Made by a program: the position numbers and the translations under genes
Shown: positions 37,401 through 47,900 of the stretch, piece after piece
Numbering within the stretch: position 1 is the first letter of the stretch
Layout: each line of letters opens with the position of its first letter
Assembly (NCBI GenBank): GCA_022266195.1
Contig: WHVY01000002.1
Location: 9,687,001 to 9,751,000, forward strand
Length of the DNA stretch: 64,000 nt
Source: Tetranychus cinnabarinus
Taxonomy: Eukaryota; Arthropoda; Arachnida; Trombidiformes; Tetranychidae
Direction of reading: 5' to 3'
Notes under the pieces: generated by a model
What the model was told of the DNA's origin: nothing
The model's input: the letters and a program-made list of their open reading frames with translations, nothing else
The model's database searches: none

Positions 37401-40400
37401 CTCGTTAGTAAATCATATAACTTCTCGTTGTAGTTGGTTAAATATACTTAAAATTTTGTAAGAAAAAAGTGCGACAAAAACAGTTGAAAAGTAAATTGGT
37501 TGAGAGCATTGATTAAAAAAAGGGTGATAAAATACAATTAACTTGATACTTACTCCAGAAACAATTTAAATCAACTTTTGACATTTTCAGACTTTCACTT
37601 ATTAAGACAATTTGATTAGTAAAATTAGCTCAATCAATTGTCTTGTAATTTGGCCATTGCATGACAATCATTGATTACATATTTGTACCAAATTATGATT
37701 AACCTTCCGCTTTAAACTGTAGTTGATTGGGAAGGACAAAATTGCTGTCATTTTCAACCTTATTAAACTGATCCATGACCATAAATATCAAGTTAATCAA
37801 GACGATGTTCAATTGGAGAAACAGGTTTTAATTTAAACTGTTTAATCAGCTAAATTGAGACGCATTTACTTTAAATTAACATTCAAATTTGCTACTGAAA
37901 ATACCAATCAGTTGTTGAACCAATTTGATGGAAAAGTGTTTTTATTGTTTTACAATTGATTATAAATAAACAATCAACTTTTAATTAAGATGATGCTAAA
38001 GGCTTGCAAAACTGACCTTAAATTGTAATGAAGCAAATCAGATTGAATAACAATTATAATTTAAATCTCATCTTGATCAGCCTTTTAACCATTAAATTAA
38101 TTAATCTGGTTACCCCAAATCAGGTTAATAACCATTGAAAATTGTTTACGGTAAGTTGATTTATAAAGACTTGTTACTGTTGCGATGATTAAGATGAGCC
38201 TTGATTTGATTGTTTTAACAATTTAACAATTAATTCAGTAAATTTATTAAGTAAACTTTGATTAATATTTAAATTTGCTTAGATTGTCCTTGAATTGAAC
38301 AAAAACTGACTGGGAATGTTTTCACTCAACAAAACGTAATTGCAATTTTCAATGCTAAAGTTTAATGTGCAAAGGCAGACAATGATTAAGATGGTTAATA
38401 ATTTAATCAACGATAATAGTTATTCATATATCATTGTTAGCATCAGGTAATGATGATTAAATAACCAATAACAATGTTGAATTAAAATTGAAATATTTTC
38501 ACGCAACTCGGGTTTGTTTATCCCATTTGATGGGAAGAGAGTGACTCTTCTAGGTTTAACCTTTAATGTCTTTGGGTTTGTTTGTTTGATGAAAAAATGT
38601 TTTTTTGGATGAAAATTTTTCCAATTCAGATGATTATTTTGATAATGTTATTGATCATATCATGATGCTTTTGATGGTTTAATATCTGAACAGGTTTGTT
38701 AGCTTTTTGGCGTTAATGGCTATCAAGTAATTTCAATCACCTTGATTTTGTTATTTCCCAAGCATTTGTTGACCTTTTTTACTGATGAACCTTTGATTGT
38801 TTTGTGGCGAGTTGGTTATTAATTGAATTATTATCATTGATACTAATGTTTCTTTTTTTTCTGTTTTTTATTGTTGAATCACAGGATGACCATTACTGGT
38901 TGTACAGGGATTATGTGTTAAAAGCGACCGATTTATTAACTAAATTATTCAGTGAAGCAGTTCCTCGAGATCCTGATTGTTTCACATGTGATCCATTGCA
39001 GGAAAATTTAATTGGCTTCACAACAATTGGACGTAATTCATTTGGTTCAAGAGCTTGTACAGCATCATTTGATGGTGTAAAATTCCAGGAAAGAGAGTGT
39101 TCATTTAAAACTGAAGGAACCGATGATAATTTTAAGGTTGCCTACAAAAAAGCTGGTTACTGTAGAGCTTTAGCAACCAATTTCACCCCAGAAGGCCGGG
39201 ATTACATCTATTTTGGAAGTGAAAAGATAGCCATTGGAAAGAAAACGGTAAGCAATAGCAATTAATTAAAATGTGACAATTAACCAGAAACAATTACACA
39301 AATAATCAAGCAATCAATTTTGATACTTTAATGGGAAAACTTGTTACATTGGTAAATGCATTGTCAACCATTACATTTAAATGTCAACCCAAGTCAAGTT
39401 GAGCCGTGAGAAGTGAAAATTTAAGCCTGTTTATGGTGATAATTAATAATAATGATTAGATTTTTATGCTCTAAATGTTGATTACTTTACCAAATCATCA
39501 GTTGTTCATTAGCAATTTGATTGAAAGAAAGAAACCAAAACCAGAAAATGAACCAAACTGTCAACCAAAAGGTTAACAAATGTCAATGTAGATATGAACA
39601 AACCTTTTCTCCACCATTTAACCCAAATTCAACAATAACATCAGTTGTTGAAAATTCAGAGAAACATGAAGAGTAAATGTTCAACCAGATAAAACCATAG
39701 ATTTTTATGAGCAACTTTTTACCTTTACATTTGAATATAAAAATTGGTACAACAAGGCAAATAGCAACAAAACCGGTTCCAAAAAATTAACCTTACCAAC
39801 TAATTTCATAGTCTTAGTATTTTTGCACTTTAATGGCCACCAAAGAACAACGTTGATTGTTGTTAATGAAGATAAACTTGACTTGATGATCAACATCCTT
39901 ATTTACCCATGTTCATCATTTCAATGAAATTTACAATTTCTCACAATTTCCATCATAATTTTCAGTTGCAACTCAACATATAAACTCACACCGTTTTCAA
40001 CCTTTTTTTGCTGTTCATTTCACTAATCAATTTCACCTTATTTGATTCACACCAGAGATGATTTATATAATTGTTTGAATCCACTTTAATCTTTCAATTG
40101 TTGAGCTTATCAGAGCTTTAAAGATGTAACCCATTCAAGTTGATTGGTCAATATGGATTGACGTCTTGATAATTGATTAATGGTTTAAATTGATGGTAAA
40201 AATCTGTGTTAGTAGTTAATGAAAGTACATTAAAGATGATTATGATGTTGATGAAACAATTTTCAGCTTCTCAAGCAACAGCCAAAAAAAGGTAAATTAG
40301 GGCCAAAAGTCGTCCATGTTTACAGAAGCATCTCTTCCTTGTTTCTTGATTATTGTCATCATAATCACCATTATCATCACCAGTACCATAATCATCATGA

Positions 40401-43400
40401 TGATCATCATCAACGTCAGTCAAGTCATAATTTTTTCACCAGTAAACTGAAAAAATGAAATGAGTGAAACGCATTGAAATATACAGGTCAAATCAAGTTA
40501 TATTTTGTGACAGTAAAATTGTTACGCTTCTTTAATCATGCAGATAATTTATCGACAATTTAAAGCTCAGAAAAGTTATTATCATTAATTATCATCATTA
40601 TCATAACAGTTAACTCTTTCAATATTGGATGGAAATTGATTTGGAAATATTAACCATTTCAAGTAAATTGAATCAATCTGACCATTTACCTTCAACTCTA
40701 TTCTACTTCTTATGATTAACAGTGTTAAATGGTTAAAGTGACCAATCAAGTTAACCAATTGTTTCAATTTAAAATCTCAAGTTTATTAGTTTGGGTGTTA
40801 GTTTAATTCAGTTATGTTAATGGTACGCTTTCAATGAGTCTCAATTGTCTTTCAATTGTTTGTTTACTTCAACAATACGAATTATTATTAGATTTAATGA
40901 TTAGTAAATTAGTAAATTGCCATCTAATTTGATTTGCCTTTTTTTTATTTGCTACTATTTTGACAGTTAAAGGAACCAGAAAATGGCCCAAACAATTGTT
41001 TACCTTTTACTTGTTGACTATTAGGTAGCAGTTAAGTGACACTTTGTTCAATTGAGTTAACTGTAACAAATTTGGATTTTGAATTGTGACCATTTGGATT
41101 GTTTACTTGATTAACTGCCAATTTGGTCAAGTCACAGATCCGTTTAGATGTAAATGAAATATCTTGAGACTCTTGGTTGATGAAGATCTTCATTTGATTG
41201 TAACATTGAGAATCTCAATTGTTAAATTTTAAATCTTTTTTTCTGTTAACACTGTGATTCTGGGTGTTACTTTGATACACCCTGAAATAGGATTTTGAGC
41301 TGAAATTTGCAGATGAATTTACATTTTAAGGTTAACAATTTTGTTCATTATACTACAAGTTATGAATGTTAACAGTGTTTTTAAGTATTACAATAAAAGG
41401 CCTTTCAAAATTGTGCTTTTTATTGCTGGATTCACTGCAAAAAGGCTAATGCTTATGGTTGTTAACAATATCATTTGTATGTTGATTGTGTTCTTGTAAT
41501 TCAAGGTACATTTGTATTTGGTTCATTATTTTTCTTGCCGGGTTGTTATTTCATCTTGTAGAGGGTCGACAAATCTTCCCACCCAAAGCCTCCTACACTT
41601 TGAATGGCAATGTCATTTTTAAAGACACTTAAATGACCAACCATCTTAATAGTCAGCATCTTCTTACTTTTACTTGTTAAAATAATGGTGTAAAGAAGGT
41701 ACAAAGAAGATCGGACAATCTAATGAAGAAGAGCGTAAAAAGTAGAAGTTCAATGTTCTCCAGGTAAACTAGTAAAGTTTACTTGTTTTACCTCTCAAAG
41801 GCATAATAATTTACTTGGTGGCTTTAAGGGAGTCAAAAAAGGTTCAAGAAAATGTATGATGATGATGATGATGATGATGGTAGAGAAGAGAAAGTTTTTT
41901 TTTGAAAATCTTCTACTTAGACTGGACATTGTTTTAAAAAACCGGATTACAGTGGATAATTGGTTTTGGCTTCTTTACCACAACATTTTCAAGTGACGAT
42001 TATCTTTACTAGCTTTTTCTTGGGCCGTTTTTTGGTTCTTATTACCTGCCAAATACTTATTTTCACACTGATTTTAAACTAAAGGGAGGAGAAGGAGGAG
42101 AAGGAGGATGATAAGAGGGCAAAAAACAAAGAGTTGTCTGGAGAAAGAAAGAAAGTGAGGAAAAAAATGAAACTAAAAGGGATAAGATGAGAGACAAAAC
42201 AAGTGCAAGGTAAACACTACCTACACAGGGAAAAAAAAGATGTCGGTTGATGGAGAAGATTTGATTGAAAGAGTAAGATGATAGAATTGATGAGAGAAAG
42301 AGGAAAGAAAGAAAGAGGAAAAGGTAACTTCCATTGGTAATGAAGTTGGCAAGGAATCTTTATGACGGTGAATAAGGAGAAGAAGAAGAATGTAGGCTTT
42401 GAAAGTGGTTGTTGAAAGAAAAAATTAAAGATAAAGAGGATGAAAGATGGAGGAAAGAGAAAGGGAATGAGGAGAGAGAAGAATCAGTGAAGAGAGACTT
42501 TGAGCCTGGTAACCGGCTGAGAAGATGAAGATGATAAATTGAACGTTGTCTTGCTTTTTTTATTTATTTCTTGCTCATCTTCTTTATCGTCCTCTGTATA
42601 CTTGTTACATCATCCAGAGAGACTGGTTCATCATTCTGATGTTGTTGTTGTTGGTGATGATCATCATCATGAAGGATGTTCAATAAAAAGATGAAGAAAA
42701 GGCCTGATGAAGTTAAACAGGTTCATCATGTTACTTGTTGCGCACACTTTTACTTGTACGGCCATATCTAAGCGTCTCTCGTTTATCACTTGCACAAATG
42801 TAATTTATGATTTTATATCCTTTGATTTTCCTTTTGTTGCTCTTTTGATTGGGTAAATTGATAACTCAATGGTGGACGTTGGTTGTTAATACTAATTTAA
42901 TAAATTAAAAACATAATTGAAATGATCTTGAAAACAAAAGTCGGGTTTACCCATTCAATGAAAAACCTTTACATGTGAAAAACTGAAAATAGGCTGATCA
43001 ATATATCGCAATTATTGATATCATCTAATTAATAAGAATTTAAATTAACTTTTAGGACAAATTTCAACAAATTAACAACTGTAAATTGTATGATTAAACA
43101 AATTTTGATTTTAAAATTACATTTGATAGGCTAATTAATTTATTAAAAAATTATTCTTTAAATTGCTGTGTGAATAACAATGATGTCTATTTGTACTTAT
43201 TGTTATTTTAAGAGACTCGTCTGCTTTTAACGGCTTTTTAATCTGTTTGAGTTTGTTGTTTCCTTGTTTTGATCAGTATGATACAATCAGCTGAACCTCT
43301 TGATTACTGGGCTAGGTGATTAAGATGTTTAATCATTGAAAGGTTCAACAAGTGAAAGTCAAGATGATTAGATAGACGTTTTATATTTTAAATTGTTTGT

Positions 43401-43981
43401 TTGCAGAGTAATGTTTCAAGGTTTAGCTTTTTTTCCCTGAGTGTGTGATATAAAAGTGTACTGCTCTTTAATTAAACCAACAAATATGAAAAATTTTCGT
43501 GATTTTGTTTAATTCATCTACATCATGGAATTAGTGATTCCTTTATAAGGCATTGGCTCTACAGGTAAACAAGTTGTTAACAATTTCCTCGTCCAATTAA
43601 ACCTTAACAAGCCACAATTAAAGTATCAAAATGATCAACTTGATCTTTCTCTCACACACACAACCTAAAACCAAGTTAAATCTTAATTAATCAACTAATT
43701 ATGTTTCCTTTTATTTACTTTTTTCCATCTTTTAGGATGTACGGATTGATTCACTGGAAGCTTTGGTCGATTGTAAAAACATTTTATCCGCAATATCGGA
43801 TCCTACAGTAATGGTGGCAATTGCTTTATTCACTCTTTGTCTAATCCTTATATGCATAGTCTGCATAGCCTGTATTTGTAAACATTGTGGTAAAAAATAT
43901 GAAGAAGACTCTGAAGGAGATTTCACCGAAAAACCTGCCGCAGCTCCATCAATAACAGCAGCTGATCCTAACGAAACATGA
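28409..43981 (+). CDS. Hemopexin-like type I membrane protein, four exons (inferred model)
   Basis: I join four exons: 28409-28462, 31088-31324, 38885-39247 and 43736-43981, giving 299 residues. Every exon is bounded by consensus GTAAG donors and pyrimidine-rich AG acceptors, and all junctions are phase 0. Residues 1-18 form a signal peptide. Residues ~28-125 hold hemopexin-type blades (IDAAF...VYVFSGSKYYIW, then VDAACSFY...IFLKDDHYWLY), the second spanning the exon 2/3 junction. A Cys-containing region follows to ~218. Residues 243-266 are a Cys-rich membrane span, followed by a 33-residue acidic tail. Introns are 2.6, 7.6 and 4.5 kb, unusually long for this window. It is probably a cell-surface binding or matrix protein. 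I do not recognise a named orthologue, and extra 5' exons are possible. Confidence 0.65.
31088..31324 (+). CDS. Exon 2 of the hemopexin-like gene
   Basis: This exon has 79 codons, with acceptor TATACAG and donor GTAAGC. It encodes one blade and the start of the next; three Asn-X-Thr/Ser sequons and two Cys (ECGN, AACSF) are visible. The open frame extends past the donor only briefly before a stop, as expected for intron. Confidence 0.65.
31325..34811. other. Intron 2, 5' part
   Basis: AT-rich intron sequence between exon 2 and the recombinase gene. Short open frames on both strands (for example 31592-31876 and 33967-34158) are hydrophobic or Ile-rich chance frames. No additional exon with matched phase was found. 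Confidence 0.4.
34812..36275 (-). CDS. Crypton-type tyrosine recombinase, intact ORF
   Basis: A single uninterrupted 487-codon frame from the ATG at 36275. Residues ~20-115 resemble an N-terminal SAM-like DNA-binding domain. The catalytic domain has the tyrosine-recombinase constellation: Arg in ALRGR (R186 or R188), HGLR (H309, R312) in NHGLRATAATTLFEAG, RTGH (H335) and Tyr in NNYIRD (Y343). This is the DUF3504/Crypton class, also found domesticated in ZMYM and QRICH1 proteins. The C-terminal ~130 residues are acidic with a short DEIGEV-type repeat, and a basic tail ends the protein. It lies antisense within intron 2 of the hemopexin-like gene and starts 8 bp from a minisatellite. No frame break suggests recent activity or domestication. 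A DIRS-type or phage-like recombinase is less likely, as there is no reverse transcriptase nearby. Confidence 0.8.
   Translation of the reverse strand: MSSNQSRFDHVFNDNDIVEFVESAKPQNTKRHEDWAVKLWSDWAQHRVSNNSVESTGLPSSLDLLVSKDDINDWVTKFILEIRNVEGKEYTPTSIKCITAALYRYIKARGYNGPSFLSKDSPVCSVIDAKLKKLKSAGVGLQVKRADCIQINDEEKLWECKVLNMETSHGLLNAVFFYNGKILALRGRSEHKDLQIEQFQFKVDTDNKPFVEFWPMVRKNAQGTVSHSKIRSEAIKQYDTIASNSYYKLIKLYLSKLPVDSGSFYRRPITGKIEPRYSIQAVGINTIGGMLKKIFNEAGIKDDRNISNHGLRATAATTLFEAGFSQRTISVRTGHISTAVNNYIRDSKTTHLAVSRCLEPINIDSKSNDILSSSVQNNMNVSTEVDKIGEVDEIGEVDKIDVVENNDVDHQDFYEKTDFDYENDREEELNLKQKYNLIERCGSNRLEHHKSESESDEFGYDGNQKEANERPIILEFRRGTKKLKITM
36284..37110. repeat. Decaying minisatellite, 17-, 16- and 15-bp units
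   Basis: About fifteen 17-bp units (AGCTCAGGAATACAGRT) occupy 36284-36548. About six 16-bp units (GACTGAGGAATACAGA) follow, then about seventeen 15-bp units (GACTGAGGAATCAGA, with GAAAGCA variants) to about 36905. A mixed tail has AGTAATGTAGAAACAC units. Unit types share the core GAGGAAT/CAGGAAT and shift in blocks, consistent with stepwise expansion from one ancestor. There are no unique spacers, so this is not a CRISPR array. It abuts the recombinase ATG on its 5' side. Confidence 0.9.
37348..37443. repeat. Imperfect inverted repeat with GC-rich centre
   Basis: Arms at 37348-37380 (GTTAACCAACTATCAACTCG onward) and 37411-37443 are inverted copies with a few mismatches. They surround a 30-bp centre that holds a small GGGC-TCC-GCCC stem. 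The GC-rich centre stands out from the AT-rich surroundings. It could be a foldback element, a recombination site or the end of the Crypton insertion. None is proven. Confidence 0.6.
38885..39247 (+). CDS. Exon 3 of the hemopexin-like gene
   Basis: This exon has 121 codons after a long T-rich tract ending TGAATCACAG, with donor GTAAGC. It completes a blade (DDHYWLYRDYVL) and adds a region with six Cys (CFTCD, RACTA, ERECS, GYCRA). The open frame extends 5' through the pyrimidine tract and mimics a hydrophobic leader, which I reject as a start because stops lie just upstream and the acceptor is strong. Confidence 0.65.
39248..43735. other. Intron 3 of the hemopexin-like gene
   Basis: 4.5 kb of AT-rich intron. 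It contains a (GAT)n run near 41855-41880 and a purine-rich tract at 42080-42500. Minus-strand open frames at 39705-39896 and 40585-40767 lack support. No exon was recognised. Confidence 0.45.
42080..42500 (+). repeat. Long purine-rich tract in intron 3
   Basis: About 420 bp in which the plus strand is dominated by A and G (GGAGGAGAAGGAGGAGAAGG, then many GAAAGA and GAGAGA runs). It is strongly strand-asymmetric and follows the transcribed direction of the hemopexin-like gene. Purine-rich nascent RNA can act as a splicing enhancer or form an R-loop; no specific role can be read from sequence. Confidence 0.6.
43736..43981 (+). CDS. Exon 4 of the hemopexin-like gene (transmembrane and tail)
   Basis: The acceptor CTTTTAG is followed by 81 codons and a TGA stop. 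A short juxtamembrane helix (RIDSLEALVDCK) precedes one membrane span of ~24 residues with five Cys (C253, C258, C261, C264, C266). The tail carries KHCGKKYEEDSEGD and then Ala/Pro. The Cys near the inner face could be lipid-modified. A GATCAT/CATCAC-rich 3' flank follows. Confidence 0.65.
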   Translation, partial: DVRIDSLEALVDCKNILSAISDPTVMVAIALFTLCLILICIVCIACICKHCGKKYEEDSEGDFTEKPAAAPSITAADPNET

Positions 43982-44934
43982 TAATCGGAATCGTAATAAT
44001 TGGAAACAATAATTGTCATTTTAGAAACATCAACACCAACCATTGTCATCCATTGATCCATCAATTAACTTTGAATCAATCAAGTTCCAACTCATGACTA
44101 TCATCACCATCCTCACCATTGTTTTTTTTGTTGAACAACAAATCTTCCATCATCTTCATCACCATCATCTCAATCAACTTCTCATAGCTATAATTATTTC
44201 ACCCGAAATCATGGATTCTCATAACAAAATTCATTCCACCTTCCACCATTGCCATTGCTACTTTGTATTTCATTAGGATCATCATCATCATCATTACCAT
44301 CACCATCATTGCCTTGTTCATTACTATTCATTACTGTCATACTTTTTTAATATGAACATTGTTATGAACATTGGTATAAAACTCTCTCAACCAATGGGCA
44401 TTGTGATTTACGGATAAATTAAAGCACCATGACACACTTGATAATCACACCTGTTTCCTGTTTATACCAAGAGAAACAATTACCTATGCAAATGAACAAA
44501 ATCAACAAAATGCAATTCCAGCCTAATTATTACTAATAATTATTCTAATTTTAATTATCAAATAATTATGTAATATCAAATTTTCTTTTCTTGCAAACAA
44601 TTTTATATTGAAAAGAAATGAAATTTTATCTAAAATAAATGAATCGAATTTATTAATTTTACTTTTCAATCGACTATTCCAACCTTCTTTCGACAAAACC
44701 CGAAATTTGAAGATATCATTATTTTGTTTCAATTTTTTATTTTAATTTTTAATTGCAAGTAAAATCAATGGTAAAAAGTGTAAATGTTAAAAGTGTAAGT
44801 ATAAAAATTAGCGTAAAAATAAAAAACTAAATGGAGCAACAAGCATTTTAATGGGTTGCTGTTCAAAATCTCGTAAAAAAGAGTTATAAAAGGTAAAATT
44901 GATTGGCGACTTTCCAAAAATATTGTGATCCATA
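43982..44934. other. Convergent spacer
   Basis: This is the 3' flank of the hemopexin-like gene (plus) and of the spectraplakin (minus). ATC/CAT simple repeats lie at 44100-44320. A-rich sequence with AATAAA-like signals occurs around 44630 (plus). No gene is supported. Confidence 0.45.
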
Positions 44935-47900
44935 TCAGCGCCATCGAGGTTTACTATCAATTCTTGACATTCGTAGCGATTGTGGCTGTTGTTGTTGTTG
45001 ATTGAGATGTGCATCTAAACTGACATCAGATAATCCATCACTAGCTCGGCTTGATGCTATAAAAGATAGAAAAATTTAGCATAGGTTAGAATTCAGAAGT
45101 AACAAAGGAATGAATTGCTCATGACTGCCATTGATTAAAACAATCAGAAATGATTGATTATACTAACCTCCGGTTCGTGGCTGGGATCGAGATCGGGATC
45201 TGAGTTCACCCAAACTATCTGAATCTTCATTGCCATCGGTTGTCCCTGACATTGGCATACTTCGATCAGTCTTTTCGCGAATCTGTGATCAAACACAAAA
45301 AAAGTTATATTAACCAATATGAACTCTAACACTTGAATAGTTCCAATCAAAGCCCAATATTTACCTTGGTAACTGGACCGTAAATGATATTTCCCTCAGT
45401 TGGTGTTGATGTTATTTTGGGTTGGAAAGCAGCCATGCTTTGACTGACACCATCAGCCAATGGTTCCCTCAATTCAACGTTTGTCCGACCCTTGGCTGGA
45501 TCAAAGTAAAATTGTGCAAAAAACGACGAGATAATTAGTTTTGGCCTCAAATAGCGTTGACAAAAAGTGATGCAAGTAAATCAATTGTAATAGTAATATC
45601 CAACAAAAAGTGAAAATACGTTACAAGCCCAACAGATTGTTAAGCAGACAAAAACTCTCATAGCTACTTTCATATAGATATGTTTATAATGCTGTATCTC
45701 TACAGTCTAATTGTCTTCTATCAATCATTTTGTCTCTTACTTGAATACAATCCTTTTCCCATGACTTAATAATTGTTTAATTAATCTAAAATTTACTTAC
45801 CTCTACAAGGATCATTTTTGAGCAGGAACTCATTGAGGCTAACCCATCCACCACCAACTCGAACCATAACAACACTTCTCAAGATACGTACAAGTCTTAA
45901 TTTCTGTGATTCGCCAAACTGTAAATGAATAGATGACAAACATGATTATTAAATGAATTGACTAAATTTAGATTTATCAAATTTAATTTCACTAATTGAA
46001 GTAAAAACAATCACGCTTGTAAATTGACTTAGCATACAAGTCAAATGGTATCAGCAAGTGAACACCTGATAAAGCGTAAAATGCTTTGCCTTGTCTTTTA
46101 GCTCGTAATGAGTATGATTGTGTAAACTGATAGATAATACTTACTCGATATTTACGCTCTTCGACTTGGTGGACTTTATATTTATCTTGACAGGTACATT
46201 GAGCCACTTGACGGAAAACCTCATCTTTAATTATTTCAGCTTCTGTTTTATCTTTCAGTGTATCAATCCATTCTTTACTATCCACAAAACCATCTGCGTT
46301 ACGATCAAAAATGGTGACAACTTTTGACATCTCACTTCGACTGGTAGGAAATTTGGATCTCATGAAGCCATCAATAAATTGTTCATAATTAACTTTATCG
46401 TCATGATCATCATCCATTTTACGGAAAAAGTCCATTATCTTGGCTTTCTTCTCATTCATCCAATCTAGGAATCGCCTTCTCCAAGCATCAAAATCAAAAT
46501 CTTTCAACCTTTCCAATTCACTGAAGTAATTATGCTTGCTTCGAAGTCGCACCAATCGATCGTTAATTGCTTTAATTAACTTTTGCCATCTTCCAATCAC
46601 TTCAATGGCCTTTGAGTGAGTCAACGAAGACAAAGAAACATCCAAAGACTTGACATGAACCAATCTATTTGATACTCTGGATGATCGCTCCTTTCCTAAT
46701 TGCTGTTGCCGGTTGCCATTATAATAATCTGTTGCTACTTGGTCAAACTCACTTTCCTTCAACATTATTCTTGATTTAAACGATTCAAATTGTTCAATTA
46801 ATGTGCGAATCAAGTGAGGCTCATCTGGAATTGGCTGTGATTCCATATTTTCAAAGTCCTGCTCAGCTCGACTAAGCCATTGTAATAATTGATCAAGCGA
46901 GTTTGCTTTATCCATCAAATCATTGTAAGCTGCTTTACCTTTGGCTGATTTAACTTTCAACAAATCAGAAACTGATTTCCATTTGGATTCAATGACAGTT
47001 ATATAATGGCGAATTGTATATTCAGCCTCGGGATGGCAATCAAGTAATACGTTTTGGCAGTCAGCAATCAGTCGATCTCGATTAACCTCTTCTCTTTCCA
47101 TTTCATTGGTAAACATTTCAATTTGTTGATTATATTTTACCAATTCTGTTTCTTCGGACAAATTCATAGAGGAATCCATTTTATTAACAGAAGAGTCAAT
47201 TTTCACCAACCAATTTATCAACCGATTAACCTCAGTTTCCAACTGTTCAGCTTTTCTCAACGATTCCTTCAACCTTTTCTCCTTGGCTACACTTTTCTCG
47301 TTCAACTCGTCCAACAGTCGAGATAAATCTTTAATTTCTCGCTTAATTCCAATCGAGTCTTCAGAAGAAACATTATTACTAATCAATTGCTCTCCAAGAT
47401 GTTTAATTTTAACCATTTTATCCTCTTGCAATTTCAAGCTTTTACTCCAAGCCGAGTGTTCTCGAATCATTTTCTCGACAGTTTTTACGTCCCCACAAAG
47501 TCCATCCAATGTAATCTGGTTTGATTGGATCCAAGCAGTCAAATCTTTAACCAATGATTGATATTTATCGGAACAATTGAGATCATGTTCAAGAGATGAC
47601 AAAGTTTCCGTGATTGTAGTTAAGGCTGATTCCCATTTGGATGTCAACTCATTCAACATTCTCTGGAAGACAGGAGAATCGCTTTTAGGACTTTTATCCC
47701 TTAATGATGAACCAAGTCGAAGTGTTGTCTCATAAAGTGATTTTTTACTTTCAAATGATCGAAGTAAATTTTTGTAATTATTTCGAGTCTCCATCAAGCG
47801 CGATGAAACAGATTGCGATTTGGATGAAGATCGAGTTTCCAGTGTAACTTCAGTCTCGGTTAACCAATCAATCAATGATGTCCATTTGTCGACAAACTCA

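Noticed and set aside
38804..38884. Hydrophobic leader directly in front of exon 3 as a signal peptide
   Set aside because: It is the translated pyrimidine tract of a splice acceptor; the frame has no ATG before 38846, and stops lie just upstream.
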